Shown: in pieces, positions 1 to 13,600 of the stretch
Numbering within the stretch: position 1 is the first letter of the stretch
Layout of the letters: every line of letters begins with the position of its first letter
Source of the DNA: Pomphorhynchus laevis
Taxonomy: Eukaryota; Acanthocephala; Palaeacanthocephala; Echinorhynchida; Pomphorhynchidae
NCBI GenBank assembly: GCA_012934845.2
Contig: WNNJ02000704.1
Location: forward strand, 62,001 to 126,000
Reading direction: 5' to 3'
Length of the DNA stretch: 64,000 nt
Made by a program: the position numbers and the translations under genes
Notes under the pieces: model-generated
What the model saw: the letters and a program-made list of their open reading frames with translations, nothing else
Told to the model about the DNA's origin: nothing
Database searches by the model: none

Positions 1-603
1 TTGACAAAGAAATTCTGAATGTCAATGATATCTGGACTCTCTTGGTGTCAACATATACAATTTCGGATATTCTTTGTCTCCTTTATGATCGGGTGTTGGA
101 CATTTCATAAACACGTTTTCTAATGTATGAACTTGATATTAATATTAATAATTAATATTTTTAAATAATTTAGAATTTCAAAATATTTTAATGACCTTAA
201 ACAAAAATAAAAAAGATTTATTGCAAGTAAAAATACTTTAAAATGCAATCAGGATTTGTAAGAAGACAAATATCATACAAATTGCATGTTAAATATGTGT
301 TTTAAGGATTCAGCCTGGGAGCTATCATTCTTTCAACAAAGCTCTATGAATCATGGAAATATGATTACATAAATAGCACGCAAAGCCGGAAAGTATAAAT
401 TTTAATTATAGTTTATTATCAAGTCCTTAGTGGATTTACAGCTTTCGAATAATCACGAGCTAATTTATGCAGCTGGTTACCAATGCTAGCGCGATTGGAA
501 ACCAGCTGCTAACTACTGCAAAAAAAACTGATTTACTTTTTTTTATTTTTCCAGTTTTGTTATATTTTATAGATCATATTTGAAATTATCCTAATTATCA
601 AAA
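1..603. other. non-coding, AT-rich left edge
   Basis: No convincing exon, RNA gene or repeat family member was seen here. It is AT-rich DNA with frequent stops in all frames. Confidence 0.5.
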
Positions 604-1145
604 TTATCCTAAATAATTTGTTTGATATTTTGCTTTGGCAAGGTATGAATTATTTTCATTGATAATATACTTGGGACCGATCAGGCAATGTTGCGAATTA
701 TCTTCTCGGATAATATTCCGTTGACCTTCTCCTTTTTCTTTACCCTTTATCCCGCTTTGAGGCGGGGTCGGCAATGTAACATTTGTTCCTCGATTTCGCC
801 ATATTCGGAGCCTGGCCCGGGTGAAGTCCGAAAGTCTTGAACGTCGATTGATATGTCCTGCGAGAAGTATGGGAAGTCTTGAGAAGTTCTGCTGCGCCAA
901 TTGCTGGGCACGTCCTAGCTCCAGTGCGAAAATTGAAGGACTTTATCATTGATAATTACTTTCGGTAGTATCCTCTTGATGGGCTTGTAGTATTAGCATG
1001 TCACCGGAAGTTGTTCGCGGTCAGCTCACTGCGCAGCTGGGATGCTGCGGGGAGTTTCCAGGGGCACAACTGGGAGGAACGGACACACCCCAATCCGTTC
1101 CGAGGACATTACTAATCGGTTTATTCCGAGGACCGAGTAGCGATT
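604..1145. other. GC- and CpG-richer block of unknown nature
   Basis: This block stands out from its AT-rich neighbours by its higher GC and CpG content. The minus strand is open from about 949 to 604, with residues such as RRSRLSDFTRARLRIWRN and a lysine-rich tail, but I recognise no family and no good splice sites. The right part (990-1140) holds short complementary stretches, for example ggaacgga facing tccgttcc around 1075-1105, that could fold in RNA. It might be an exon of a gene running off the left edge, a structured RNA or an old insertion. I cannot decide between these. Confidence 0.3.
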
Positions 1146-1701
1146 TTTCAATACGTCATTTAGTATTTTCTCAATTTCTGCTAACGTATATTTGTTTGTT
1201 TTAATATTTCGCTGCTGAGTAAGCTTATACTGTCAGAAATTTCCACCATTTACGCTTTTTAAATCAAACAGCTCATACGAGTTGATTTGGATACTAAATT
1301 AATTCTCAAACGGTTTTTAATATCGTACGTCTATTGAATATGGTTTGGAAACTAACTGATTCTGCATTCAATTTATTATGCAATAAATCACTAAAATCGA
1401 TTAATCTCGAAATTGCACATTGATTTGAGTTTTTTAACAATTAAAAACTATTCAATTTAAATAAAATTTTTAATTAAATGTTAAATGATATCATAATCAG
1501 AAGTTGCCAGCCTAATATCAAAACGTGATTATATAATTCTAATATAATTTCATTATTGACGACAATTTATTCAATTATCGTCAAATTGAAGTCTACAATT
1601 TCGTTCAATTTTCTTCGTGATAACTGTATTTTTTATTTTGAATTTATTCAACAAAGTTATTAATTAATCAAAATTATTCATTTTTAATTTATTAGTTAAA
1701 G

Positions 1702-4700
1702 ATGGAAAAAGCAAGCAAACTACTTACTGGACTTTTGCAAAATCCTCGCATGTACGGTATAGGACCGAAGTTGGTATTGGGTTCAGCACTCATTTCTTAC
1801 GGACTGTATCAATCCGTGTACACCGGTAATTGAACATTTTAATTAATTGTTTTGATGCATGTTTATACTTTTAGTTGAGGGTGGTCATCGTGCGATAATA
1901 TTTAGCCGAATAGGTGGAGTTGTTCCAGATCTTATCCAGTCTGAAGGACTTCATTTTCGGTACGTTTCCTTTCTTAATACCTTACACTAAATCCAAGACG
2001 TTGTGCAAGTGGAATGTGAACCGGCATAATAATCCACAGTTTGCAAGCATTCACTGTTTGATATAAGAAACAGACTTTGAAAAACTATTACAAATGTGTG
2101 TTATCGTTTGAAACATGTGGAAATGTGGTCGCAAGTAACGACTTCTCATTCGAATTGTCTATTTTAAATCGAATTGTCACTAGCTCAGTGCATTGGACTT
2201 TATATTGTACAGTTCATTTTAATAGGAAATGATATTTTGCTTTTCAAATTATCATCTAAACCAGATCCATTGTAATGTTCACTATCTTATTTGTTTCACT
2301 CTTGTGCCGTATCACCACATTCCCTCACGTTATCACCGCTACCAGATCCATCGCAATGCTCATCATCTGTTTTTCTTCTCTTAGCCAATAAGCCGCTGAA
2401 GGTATCGAGTAATATTTAATACCTAAACGATGTTGAAGATCTATGATGGAGACATAGATCTCTTCAGATTTAGAATTAACAACTACATTTCGATCAACTT
2501 TCATGTTCCTTTGCATTCCAAAGAAATGATTTTAATTTAATCGAAACACTGATTTCACTTTAAAAGTTTTGAAAATTGAGAACATTTTGACTTCAGTTTT
2601 ACTTTAGCATTCCGTGGTTTCAATATCCTATTATCTATGACATTCGCGCTAGACCTAGAACTGTTAAATCTCCAACTGGCAGTAAAGGTATGACAAACTG
2701 GCTATTTCTAACAAATTAGATTAAATAATTTTTCTTTGAAATACACAATTAATTATAAATTCATGTAGTGAATTTATAATTAATTGTGTATTTTATCAAA
2801 TTGCGAATTACAATTGCTTTATTTCAATTGTTTCCATCTAATAAATTCAGAAATGCCGTAAAAAAACCAAGTAATCAATTTAGACCAAATAACATGTGCG
2901 ATTTTCAATTCTCTGTTAAATTCTTCAGCATTTAAAAGATAATTGAAATAAGAGAAAAGAAATTTAAAAAGAAAAAAATTAAAAAAGAAAATTTAAAATT
3001 TTTTAAAATATTTAAAATTAAAATATAAAATTTAAATTTAAATTTTTTTAACAATTTCTTTTTTAAATTAAATTCGCTTTAATTAATCTCTGATCAGGGA
3101 GATAATCTTTACTTATCTCCTTGATCGTAGCTAATTATGACGACAATTTTAAAATATTTGAACATTCTAATCACACAAAGCAAAATATCATCGTTGGTCG
3201 AAATCACAAAATTCGTTATTCCAAAAAGAACGATAGTTTATGTTTCACTTCAAAAGGATTTGACGTTGCAAGCTGTCAATAATCTATAAATTAATACTCA
3301 ATAGTTAAATAATAAATTAATTATAAATTTATTAATAATTAATGAAATTGTGCAATCCACAATTCAAAGACACATGGCAATTTACTTAATTCATTTAATC
3401 CATTGCTTAATAATATCTTACTGTTAAGATTTGCAAATGGTAAATATTGCGCTCCGTGTTCTTGCAAGACCTGAGCAATCGAAACTTCCCCGTATGTTCC
3501 AACAGCTGGGTAAGGATTGGGACGAGCGAGTATTACCGTCAATCTGTAACGAGGTAATGACCATTTAAATACTTGCGTTTATAACCGTTTTGTTAAGATT
3601 CTAAAAGGAGTGGTAGCTAAGTTTAATGCTAGTCAACTCATCACTCAACGAGGGCAAGTTTCGAATCTTATTCGTATAGATCTAACAGAGCGTGCAAAGG
3701 ATTTTGACATTATTCTTGACGATGTGTCAATTACGGAATTAAGCTTTAGCCCACAATACGCAGCGGCTGTTGAAGCTAAGCAGGTAAGAAAGTCGTAAAT
3801 GTTTTACGATCACATGCCGAAATATTTTTATATATAAAGTTTAATTTAAGTTGTTTTCATTAATATTAAATATAAATAAAAATATAATTATTTTAAATCA
3901 TAATTTAAAATATGATTTAATCACTTAAATCATATTATAATATAATTATTATATTAAAATATGATAATTTTCTCAATAATCTAATTAATATCGGTTTATC
4001 ATTATTTAATCTATTATTTAATAATTATTTAATCTAATTTCATCTAATATTAATTCATAATCAGTTATCATCATATTATCTTCTTATTAAGTAGTTTCAT
4101 GATTTTAAATTAAAATATATAAACTATTAACTATAAACTATTAACTCATGCCATTGATTGCCGAATTTTTGGTAATCAATTTTTGGTAATGTTTCTTAAT
4201 AATGGCATTCAGAATGAATAATTTCGACATGTAAAGACTTAAAAGCTTGCAAAGCAAAAACACGTGAGATCATCAACAATTCATATGAGTAACACATATG
4301 AATTAATGTATGAATTACACCTGCAAGCCGTCCATTTGTTTCAACTCTATGTTTGAGTTTTGATCCTCTTAATTGCAATTTCTTAATTGAGGAAATAAAT
4401 ATTTTATAAAGAGCATAAAGAACAAAAAGGACTTTGGACTGTATCTTCTTTCTGTTGAGCATATAAAGCACAGTTCAATGTTATTGCGATTGCTTGACTT
4501 TAACTCAATGGGGCTCCGTGTTATTACTTTCTAGACTCATACTTATAAACTCTTAAGTCATGCCATTGCTTGCCGACTTTTGGTAATCAATAATTTCTTG
4601 TGATAATTTTAATTATTTTTTAATATAGTTTTGCTATATTAAACTGTTTTTGCGTCAAACGTGTAATAATTACACAGTGAAACAGACAAGTAAATAATGT

Positions 4701-5267
4701 TTGTGATAATTTTAAAAATACATGAAATTAAATTTTATGAATTTATTTATTTAATGTACATTTAAGATCGTTTTATAAGTAAACATTTCTGAAATTATTA
4801 TTATTTTTCATCTCGTTAGATGGAAAATCTTTCATTTATTATTTATTATTTATTTTCATCACTTATTTTATTTATTTCAAGAGTTCGAATAAATGCTAGA
4901 ATTAAAGACTTTTATTTTTTAAGGTCGCTCAGCAAGAAGCTCAGCGTGCCGTATTCCGCGTCGAGCGGGCAATACAAGAAAAACAACAAAAGATAGTAAC
5001 GGCTGAGGGAGAATCTGAAGCTGCTCGTTTGATTGGAAAAGCTCTTGCTGTGAATCCTGGTTATTTAAAACTTAGAAAAATCCAAGCTGCCCAAAACATC
5101 GCCAAAACTGTAAGTAAATTGCAGTTTTTCTTAATTCACCAAGATTTGTAATTTAGGTCGCTGCAAGTCAGAACAGAGCTTTTCTTGACTCTGAAGGTTT
5201 AATGCTTAATCTACTTGGAGATGATTTCGATAAATCAGCCGATAGAGTTTGCGCAAAGCGACGCTAA
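1702..5267 (+). CDS. PHB2: prohibitin-2, seven exons
   Basis: Inner mitochondrial membrane scaffold protein that assembles with prohibitin-1 into ring complexes. Exons are 1702-1825, 1875-1959, 2608-2687, 3429-3553, 3598-3783, 4924-5109 and 5157-5267. All junctions are GT-AG and keep frame, giving 298 residues, against 299 for human PHB2. The N terminus has a hydrophobic anchor ([13 protein letters not shown]). The SPFH/band-7 core follows with [28 protein letters not shown] and [15 protein letters not shown]. The C-terminal coiled coil carries [20 protein letters not shown] and [10 protein letters not shown], typical of PHB2 rather than PHB1. The ATG at 1702 is preceded by in-frame stops. 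Introns 1, 4 and 6 are only 44-49 nt; introns 2, 3 and 5 are 648-1140 nt. No damage was seen. The assignment rests on strong family resemblance read by eye. Confidence 0.96.
2739..2793. repeat. perfect palindrome in PHB2 intron 3
   Basis: Two 25-base arms (2739-2763 and 2769-2793) are exact reverse complements separated by 5 bases (tgtag). They lie in the third intron of PHB2, away from splice sites. A template-switch origin is likely. Confidence 0.85.
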
Positions 5268-5275
5268 TTTTGTCA

Positions 5276-5281
5276 AATAAA
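5276..5281 (+). terminator. PHB2 polyadenylation signal
   Basis: AATAAA lies 8 bases after the PHB2 stop codon. The position is unusually close but the hexamer is canonical; a second AATAAA-like A-rich stretch follows within 60 bases. Confidence 0.6.
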
Positions 5282-5329
5282 CCTAACAATTTGTTTAAAA
5301 TAAAATTTATTCGTCGCGATATAATTTTA

Positions 5330-5935
5330 TAAATAAATTATCATTTTGATAGTTTGTAAATTGTTTAACTTTAAAGCGTAAACTGATATTAGACTACTTC
5401 TTTTGTTCTTAAATGGCTTTCTCTATTGCATTTGTTCGCAATGTTCAATCGCATTGCCATTTTCATTGAATATATTTATTAGGACTTTAATGCTATAATA
5501 TTTTCTAATATTATAGTATAATATTTATATAATATTCTTAGTGATATAATTGTATAATGATTTTAATCACAATAAAGAATAATTAATCACATTTAACATT
5601 TTAATATTAAAAATAATATCGTATTTTTTATAATAACATAATATTAAGATATATATGTTTTTATATGTTTTTATATTTCTTATATGTTTTAAAAATTTTT
5701 GCTTTCTTGTAGCACTTCAATTTTTGTACTAATGTGTATTGTGATTTCATCACACGCAAGTAAACTTTGTATCTTTGTATAAAACATAAATAAACTTTAA
5801 TCTAACGAAAGTTGCGAAATTTTATAATATTTTATAGATTTGTATGTAGGAGTGACGTGCTGATGTAATTACCAGTCTTTAATAAAATTATGTATCTTAT
5901 TGTTTTGTTAACGTGATTTGCTAACGTGGTAGCAT
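5330..5935. other. intergenic, nothing recognised
   Basis: AT-rich spacer after PHB2 with short simple repeats (stretches of ataatatta). No exon or repeat family was recognised. Confidence 0.5.
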
Positions 5936-5940
5936 GGGCA

Positions 5941-6600
5941 TTGCCTCTTTAAACTAACCATGTGCTTTCCGGATCATCCTAATTTTATTCAGCAGGAATT
6001 TTACTTGCTGTCGTTGCTTGCTTTCTCACAGGATACTTTGGAGGATACATTTTTGTAATTTAAGAGCTGAATGGGTCACACTGTGCTCCGGGAGCTTACA
6101 AGCTACATTTTTATAATAAAGAATTTTGCCAAAAACCGGAATTCGATTACATGCTGAGCAGACTTCCTTATCACTCCTAGACGAGCTAATGATAGCCGGC
6201 AGCACTCATCCGTAGGGTGAACTACCATCATTTGTTTAGGCTGCCTTGTGATATATTAAATAGGCATTTCCGAGAATTTGATAACATGGTAGCTTGGGTC
6301 AAGCCTCTTAAACTAATCGTGTGCTTTCCGGATTATCCTAATTTTATTCGCCAGAAATTTTAATTGTTTTCGTTGCTTGCTTTCTCACAGGATCCTTTGG
6401 AGGATACATTGTTATAATTTTATATCTGACTGTGTTAAACTGTGCTCAGGGAGCTATTTATTAAAGAGGCTAGGCCCATGTTACCAAGTTAGCAAATTCT
6501 CGGAGTTGCCTTTTCAATATATCACAAGGCATCCGAAACGACTAATGGTAGTTCACCCTACTGATGAGTGCTGCCTATATATGCTGTTATTGAGTAAAAA
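5941..6600. repeat. repeat family A: two direct copies with an inverted piece between
   Basis: A segment beginning near 5935 (aacgtggtagcatgg...) recurs near 6284, sharing the blocks gtgctttccgga and gctttctcacagga. Between them, 6170-6285 is the reverse complement of 6470-6590. Each end carries a hammerhead-like core: plus strand at 6527-6576 (CGAAAC at 6534-6539, CUGAUGAG at 6561-6568) and a decayed minus-strand version at 6198-6246. The arrangement of partial direct copies plus an inverted piece resembles insertions of Penelope-like elements, but no reverse transcriptase is visible here. Confidence 0.6.
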
Positions 6601-6800
6601 ATCGCTTGAAACTGTGTGGTTTAGGAGCCAAAGTTGGCTACGATTGATTTTTAATCCAAATTTGCTGCTAAATAACTGAAATAACTAAATAACTTGGATA
6701 ATCATCTCCCTTAGTCTAATGTATCACTCCGAGACGTTCCTAACCACCCAGCAGTCATCGTCAGTCGGATGAAGTGGTTAGGGTGCGTTTCGACTGCTTT
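6600..6800 (-). repeat. repeat family B copy with hammerhead-like core
   Basis: Related to 36000-36190 (opposite orientation) and 9199-9350. On the minus strand GCAGUC-GAAAC (6797-6787) is followed by CUGACGA (6764-6758) and GACUGC (6756-6751), so the outer hexamers pair perfectly. A competing hairpin exists between the two copies of cctaaccac and its complement near 6740 and 6775. Confidence 0.6.
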
Positions 6801-6831
6801 TGTGATAACTATAAAGACACCAGCAATTCCT

Positions 6832-6837
<6 letters not shown>

Positions 6838-6888
<51 letters not shown>
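6838..6888. repeat. (AT)n microsatellite
   Basis: About 50 bases of uninterrupted AT dinucleotides directly after the family B copy. Confidence 0.95.
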
Positions 6889-6889
<1 letters not shown>

Positions 6890-6899
6890 CAAAAGTGTA

Positions 6900-7619
6900 G
6901 ATTGGCATCCATCGAACTACCTCTCGGGATCTTTTTTCCTATCAGACTCACATTTTTAGGGGTAAGAAAATTACATATCTGATTGACAATATCGTTTTGG
7001 CTGCCTGTGTGACAAGCAACTTGCTACATTACAACGTAAATAGTCTGGATGCAGTACAAGATAGAATAAGGTGATCAGGAAACCGTTTCAGATGTTATAT
7101 TTGGCTTTTAAATAAATTATTTATGTAAATTACATTCGTATTTGTTCGAAAACTTATGGCGTTTTAAAAAAGTTTTTAAAATATTGTTTAATATAATAGT
7201 TTCAGATTGCTCACTAATATCGAAAACTAAAAATCAAAATTTGCACTATTCCGAAATGATAGTTTTAAAAATTTACACATATTTTTCTCAGTAATTTATT
7301 AAAAATTAATAATATTTGTAAATTAATATTTAGATAATATTGTTTAGAAAGTACTGTGATATTAGATTTCGGTACGAGTGTCTAAACTCAAAATTTGTAT
7401 TGTTGTTTGATCATGATATCAAATCATTTGTTGGAGTGAGCTCATTAAAAGCTTAATAATGACCTTTACAACAACGGTATCAAATTGTTTTAATTATTTT
7501 GGTATTTTTGATCAATTATTTGATTAATTGTTTAGTTAAATATTTCACATTTAACTTCAGATATCAAATAAAGGATAACATAGTGACCTGTATTTCTGGG
7601 TTTATTAACCAATGTCGTT
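6900..7619. other. spacer upstream of SMARCAL1
   Basis: AT-rich DNA without recognisable exons. It presumably contains the SMARCAL1 promoter, but I see no clear TATA or initiator element that I would defend. Confidence 0.4.
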
Positions 7620-10600
7620 ATGAAGCGGTCACGAATTACACACCGTTTGTCTATTGTGGATAGTGTAGATGGCTTACATTTTTCCTTTACCCAAGATCCA
7701 GCAAAGTTCTATGAGCCATTAGTCAATATTTACCGTCAGATACCGTCGCGTAAATTCGGTGAGTTTTTTATTTTGTAATTAATTATATTCTAATTATTGG
7801 TTTGTGCATAACACTGATTTGTCCATATATTATGTTATATGTTATGTTCTTATGATAAACCTTTTTTGATTTTACTAGCTTCTCACAGAACGGCACTTTT
7901 TTGTGATGATCAAATATTGATATTGATCCAATATTTTATTTAGTCCATTAAATTAAAATTATAAATATAATTAAAAAATTAATTATAAATTAAAAATTAT
8001 TAGTGCAAAATATTAATTTAATAGTGTAAATCTTTTTATTGAGATCTGCATTACACAGTCTGTTTATGGAAATGCATTTTCATGCATTTGGAAATGCTTT
8101 GAAAAGTATTTGTTGCAAAGAAAAATCTTAGTGCTGTCCGCACATGTAATGATGAGTTGATAGTTAACTAGTTACCTTCGATTATTAGTTACCTAATGGT
8201 CGGTTAATAGGATCAATATACTTACGATGCATTGCTTAATGCAATCAAATATTGCGGAACAATTGAATCCAATACATTTAAAATCCGATTCAAAATAATA
8301 CAAGGCAAAATGTGTTAATAAAACAATCGAAAATCAATATTTTCTGAATTTGAACATCGCCAATTCTGATATTACCTTTTGATTATATATTTTCTGTTAA
8401 ATTTGTTATTCCCTACAGTGGAAATGGTTTAGAAGAATTGAAAGTTTCCTTTTTCTTCCAGATCCGAATAGCAAAATATGGCAGTTTTCCGTTCAGCATA
8501 AAGAACAGCTTTGTACAAATTGTTATTTTTTCAATTTATTTTTCTAATTTCGTTGCAGTTAATAAAATTGAAGAGCATTTACCGGAAGTTGAAATCATTC
8601 GAGGGCTGAGCCGTCGAGGAACTGATAGCAGTTCTGCTGCAACAATTCCTAAGCCGACTTGTATGTTTATTCTTTGTGACGTGGACAGGTTTCGTGTAAT
8701 TTGTGTGTGCATTTCATTAACGTCTTGTTTTAGATTTGAGATTATTTCATCATACGACCAACAATTGAACAACGTGTATAAATCAATGGAGTCACGTTGT
8801 TACAGTATATTGAATTTGTAAGCTATCGTCACTATTTTTAATTATATAGATGCTAGAAGTCGAAGTTGGAACTTTAATATTAGAGATCACGATAAACTAG
8901 GTGAGAACTAGCACGAGGACACGATACTTTGCTTTAAATTTACTGTGAATTTAATGAGTCAATATTGGCAACCAATACCAATCATCTTAGTATTTAACAA
9001 TTTTATTTAGTTTTTGATGTTTAAAATGAAATAAGCAAATTGACGATTACTTTTTAATTGATGTCTCCAAATTGAGTAGACAATACCTAGTTCATTTGTA
9101 TTTTCGTGTGTTGTATACCTGTTGTAATTAGTAAAGCTGTCTTTTAATGTTTGTTGACGTTAATTTCTCACAGTATTCCAAAATGCATGCAATATTAGGG
9201 CGAAAAATCGCTTGAAACTGTTGTCCTGGACCCAAAGCTGGCTAAGGTTGATGTTTAATCCTAATTTGCTGCAAAATTATTGGACTTCGATCATCAGCTC
9301 CATCGGTCTAATGTATCACTTCTAGACGTTCCACCCATCATTGTATGGTATGATTGAATGCTCATGCAAAAATATGTTTCTTGTTAAAATAAAAAATTTA
9401 GATTAAAACGTTAATTTTTATGAATTGACTAATAAATAACAAACAATGTATCAGAATACGGATTAAAGTTCATCAAGAGAAACTGCTATGCAACCAGGTT
9501 TCCGCCTCTTTATTTTCGACCCAGCATAGCAGCGGGCAAAAAACATGCTAATGGCGTATTTCATCTGTTTAAATTTGTTTATCGAGTATCTTATTTTAAT
9601 ACAAAGTATATTCTTTATTATCTATCATCAATCAGTTCAGATAACTGAGTCATTTATAAATTTTAAGACTCATTCAAAAATTAAAAGTTTGTGACGACGC
9701 CGAAATGCCTTTCTAAATAAATTTATAAAATTTATTTTCGTTAAGAATTACTTGTAAATATGTCGTATTTTATTTGGTAATTTCGCATTTAACTTGTGTT
9801 AAAATAGGTAAGAATGCGTTTTGGTTTGATGTTAGTATAAAAATTCACAACGCTAAATTTCACAATATATGCAATGTAAGCCCATTAAAGCATTTTGTTT
9901 CTATCGTCTGCTATGTTCAAATTGTTGTCTTGGGCGTCTTTCGTAGTAGTCAGCAATGCGAGGTCGCTTTTCATCGTGCCAACGGCTTTCTCGTGTTATT
10001 CTTGAATCGGTTGGTTGCCAAGTAGTTTGCTGTGACCAAGAATGTCTATCAGTTGGAGGTGTATTTATAGCAGAGTCTCTTCTCCAAGTTGGGGATGGAG
10101 TTTTGCGGGGAATATGACTAACAAGAGAAGGTCGATCACTTGATGGAGATCGTTTCTAAACCATTAGTTTAGATTTAAACAAAATACAAAATGTTTGAAA
10201 TTAAAAAACACCTACGCGAAAAGCACCAAAAAAATTATCACTTTCAGATATCGTGTTGCCTTCCTGGTGAAAATGATTACTTTCAACGGGACTTTGCGGT
10301 TCCCATTGAGATCGCGGAGATTCATGCAGCATCTCGGACATATTATTTATAAATTAAAAATAATGATTAATAAAATTTAAATTATTATAAATAATTTATT
10401 AATGTTATAAGATTTTACATAACTTATATCAAGTTAAAATTATTATTTAAACACAAGTTCAAGCTTATATTATTAAATCATTTCTAGTTATAGAATTTCT
10501 TAAAAATGAAAAATGCGTTCGAATATATATATAATTATTATATATATAATTATTTTAAGGTTTCTAAGTTTAACATAAGTTTTCATTGAATATAAAAATG

Positions 10601-13600
10601 ATAAACAATATCATTATTTGCCCATTGAAAGCATAAGTTTATCTTTTGTTTGAATTTAAGTTACTGCATTGAAAGATGCGAACGTTCAGTATACAATCTG
10701 CTCAATTCCTGCGTGGATACTCAGATACCTTAAAAATCACCAGGAGCGGAAGAATGACATCAATTATGAAGACATTTGTTCACAGAGGCTAAACGAGCAA
10801 CTCCTTTCTCAGTTATTGCCATTTCAGCGGGAAGCATTAATGTCACAAAACCAGAACCGAGCTTATTTTGTGAAACTCTTTATTTTGCAGATATGCGCTG
10901 GTAAATGACGGTAGATTGCTGTTGGCTGACGATATGGGTCTTGGAAAAACACTGCAAGCACTTTCAATGGCTTTATTGTACAGATCTGAATGGCCCCTTT
11001 TGATCATTGTTCCGGCTAGCGTAAAATATTCATGGCAGGATGTAAGAAGTAGTACCATATTTTCTGCTATTTTTATTATATTTAGCAAATACTTAAATGG
11101 ATTCCAAATATTCTTGTCGACGAAATTCATATTATAGATAAGCAATGTGATTCTATATCCTCAGATTACAGATATCCAATTACGATTGTTAGCTACGACT
11201 GTTTAGCCAAGCAAACATTTCGCACAAAACTTCTTTGTTTCAAAGTGATTATAGCGGTTAGTAGAAGAAAGCAGTTTTTTTAAATTTTTCATGTTTTGAA
11301 ATTTTGACACCAAAAGTACCAGTAATTTTAATTTTAAATTAACATTTGAAATTTACATACGAATTTAAAAATAAATATAAAATTTTAATATTGATATAAA
11401 TATTTGAAGAATAAATTTAAAATTGAGTATTAACTAAAAACTTTTAAAAGACGTTTGTATTAATAGTTAATAGAATCATTGTGATAAGTTAAAGTAACAG
11501 ATTTCATAAGATGTCTTCGATTTTGCCAAAACGCGGACCCAGTTGCGAAGTCTCATTCCAGATAGATATTTCTTTGTCAAGTATTTGATATACCTTTTAG
11601 ACAATGGAATGCTTGAATTTACTTCAAGCTTTTGGCCTGACTCCTTAACTACCACTTGATCTTTAAGATTGTGAGTTTTGCCATTAATCTTCATTTTTTC
11701 GGTTAAAAACTTTTTAAATGAATCAGTGTCCATTATACCGTCTTCAACCGGTTGAGTACAATCAAGTTTTGTTCTTTTTGAAATTATTAAATTAAAAATT
11801 GCTTAAATCATTTATTAAATAGGATCCTCATTGTAGCAGTAGATGCATTAAAAATTTTGAGCAAATATAAAGTATATATAGCAATGTCTAGATAAATTCA
11901 TGATTTTGGTTTAAATTAACGTTGTAAATAAAATTTTGATTCCAATGCAATAGAGCTGCATCCAACGATTGGCACATATCCTACAATTTTTGTAAATACA
12001 CGCCGTTGTTTGCGAAGAATTCGCATTTAGCAAAACTGCTTGTATGATACGTTTCTAACTTCGAATCTTATTATACACTACCCTGTATATTATAATTCTG
12101 ACGAATGAACAAAATGATCTCTAACGCACACACTGTAGTTTGCGACAGACAACTCGGAGTGAAAATTTGACAAATTCAAAAATAAACTATGGAGGAATAG
12201 AGGCATTGAATAGTATATTCAATGAGGATACTATTCAGTATCCTCATTGAATATACTATTCAATGCCTCTATTCCTGATAATGAGGATACTGAATAGTAT
12301 CCTCATTGTAGCAGTCGATGCATTAATTTTTGAATTGTGAAGCAAATCAACAAAATACAATTCAGTATCCTCATTGAATATACTATTCAATGCCTCTATT
12401 CCTGATAATGAGGATACTGAATAGTATCCTCATTGTAGCAGTCGATGCATTAATTTTTGAATTGTGAAGCAAATCAACAAAATACAAATTTATTTATTAC
12501 TGCTAGCAACATCAGAAACAAAAGTTGTTCATCATTAAATAATTAAAGCATAACTCAATATGTTCATTTAAATGTTAAAAATATTCATATACTGCAGACT
12601 GAACAATATCCACATCACAATCTCAAGTCTAAATATGTGCAACATTATCAGCTTGTCTTAAGAGTGATGCTATTATAATTTTCCGCATTTTTCCCAAGTT
12701 ATTACTTGTTTTTATTAATCGTCAAGTCTTAGTGTATCAGAATTTGTTATATATTTAAAGAAACGTTTCTGATTGCATATATTGTTATAAAAATAGCCCT
12801 CGATGCCACATTTAGAGTGTGACATCGATAGCAGTAAGTTATTAATAAATTGAGTAAAATATTAGTTAAATTTACAATTTATGATAGATTAATTACAATT
12901 TACGTAAAGATATAAAAAAATTTTAAACTCCCAAGGTATGATTCTTAGATGTTTAAACATTTTAGAAATACAAAAATTTACAAAAATATGTAAATTATAT
13001 ATTTCAAATATTTAAAATATTTTGTTGTATTCATATATACACTATAATATGTAATTATAACATTAGATATCCAGCTTGCTATATTTTGTTGGATAAAAGT
13101 TATCTCACTTTTATTGATAATAACGTAATTATCTTTAATCGATTATTTCAGTTTATTGTATTATTAATTTTATTATGACGTTTTGACCTTTAAATGAATA
13201 TTTTTAATTGAAAAGAAATCGTCGCATCATGCAACCATTAAAATTGTCGCATTATGCAACTTTTAAATTTGTTTATTTGCAGTAATATTCATTTTTAATA
13301 TTTTCATAATATTTCCTATAGCATTACTTTATTTTCCAAGTTTTGATTAAATATTTAATTTCGGAACACTTAAAAAAACTTTATCTACATTATTTAATGG
13401 AATTATGTATTCCGATATTTAGGATGAATCTCATCAATTGAAGAATATAAAAACCTCTCGATGTAAACATGTCATTCCACTGCTAAAGGTAACTACTTTG
13501 TTTCCTATATCTTACATTCATGTAATGTATCGATGAGTTTAGCAGGCTAAGAGATTATTCCTTTTAAGCGGTACACCTGCACTGTCAAGGCCATTTGAGC

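Noticed and set aside
990-1140. Possible SRP, RNase P or snRNA gene in the GC-rich block
   Set aside because: I compared it by eye with conserved elements of these RNAs and found none of the diagnostic boxes.
6774-6959. 61-codon frame containing (IY)n
   Set aside because: It only reads through the AT microsatellite.
9774-10025. Plus-strand 83-codon open frame in SMARCAL1 intron 5
   Set aside because: It is the antisense shadow of exon 2 of the nested 126-residue gene and has no family resemblance.
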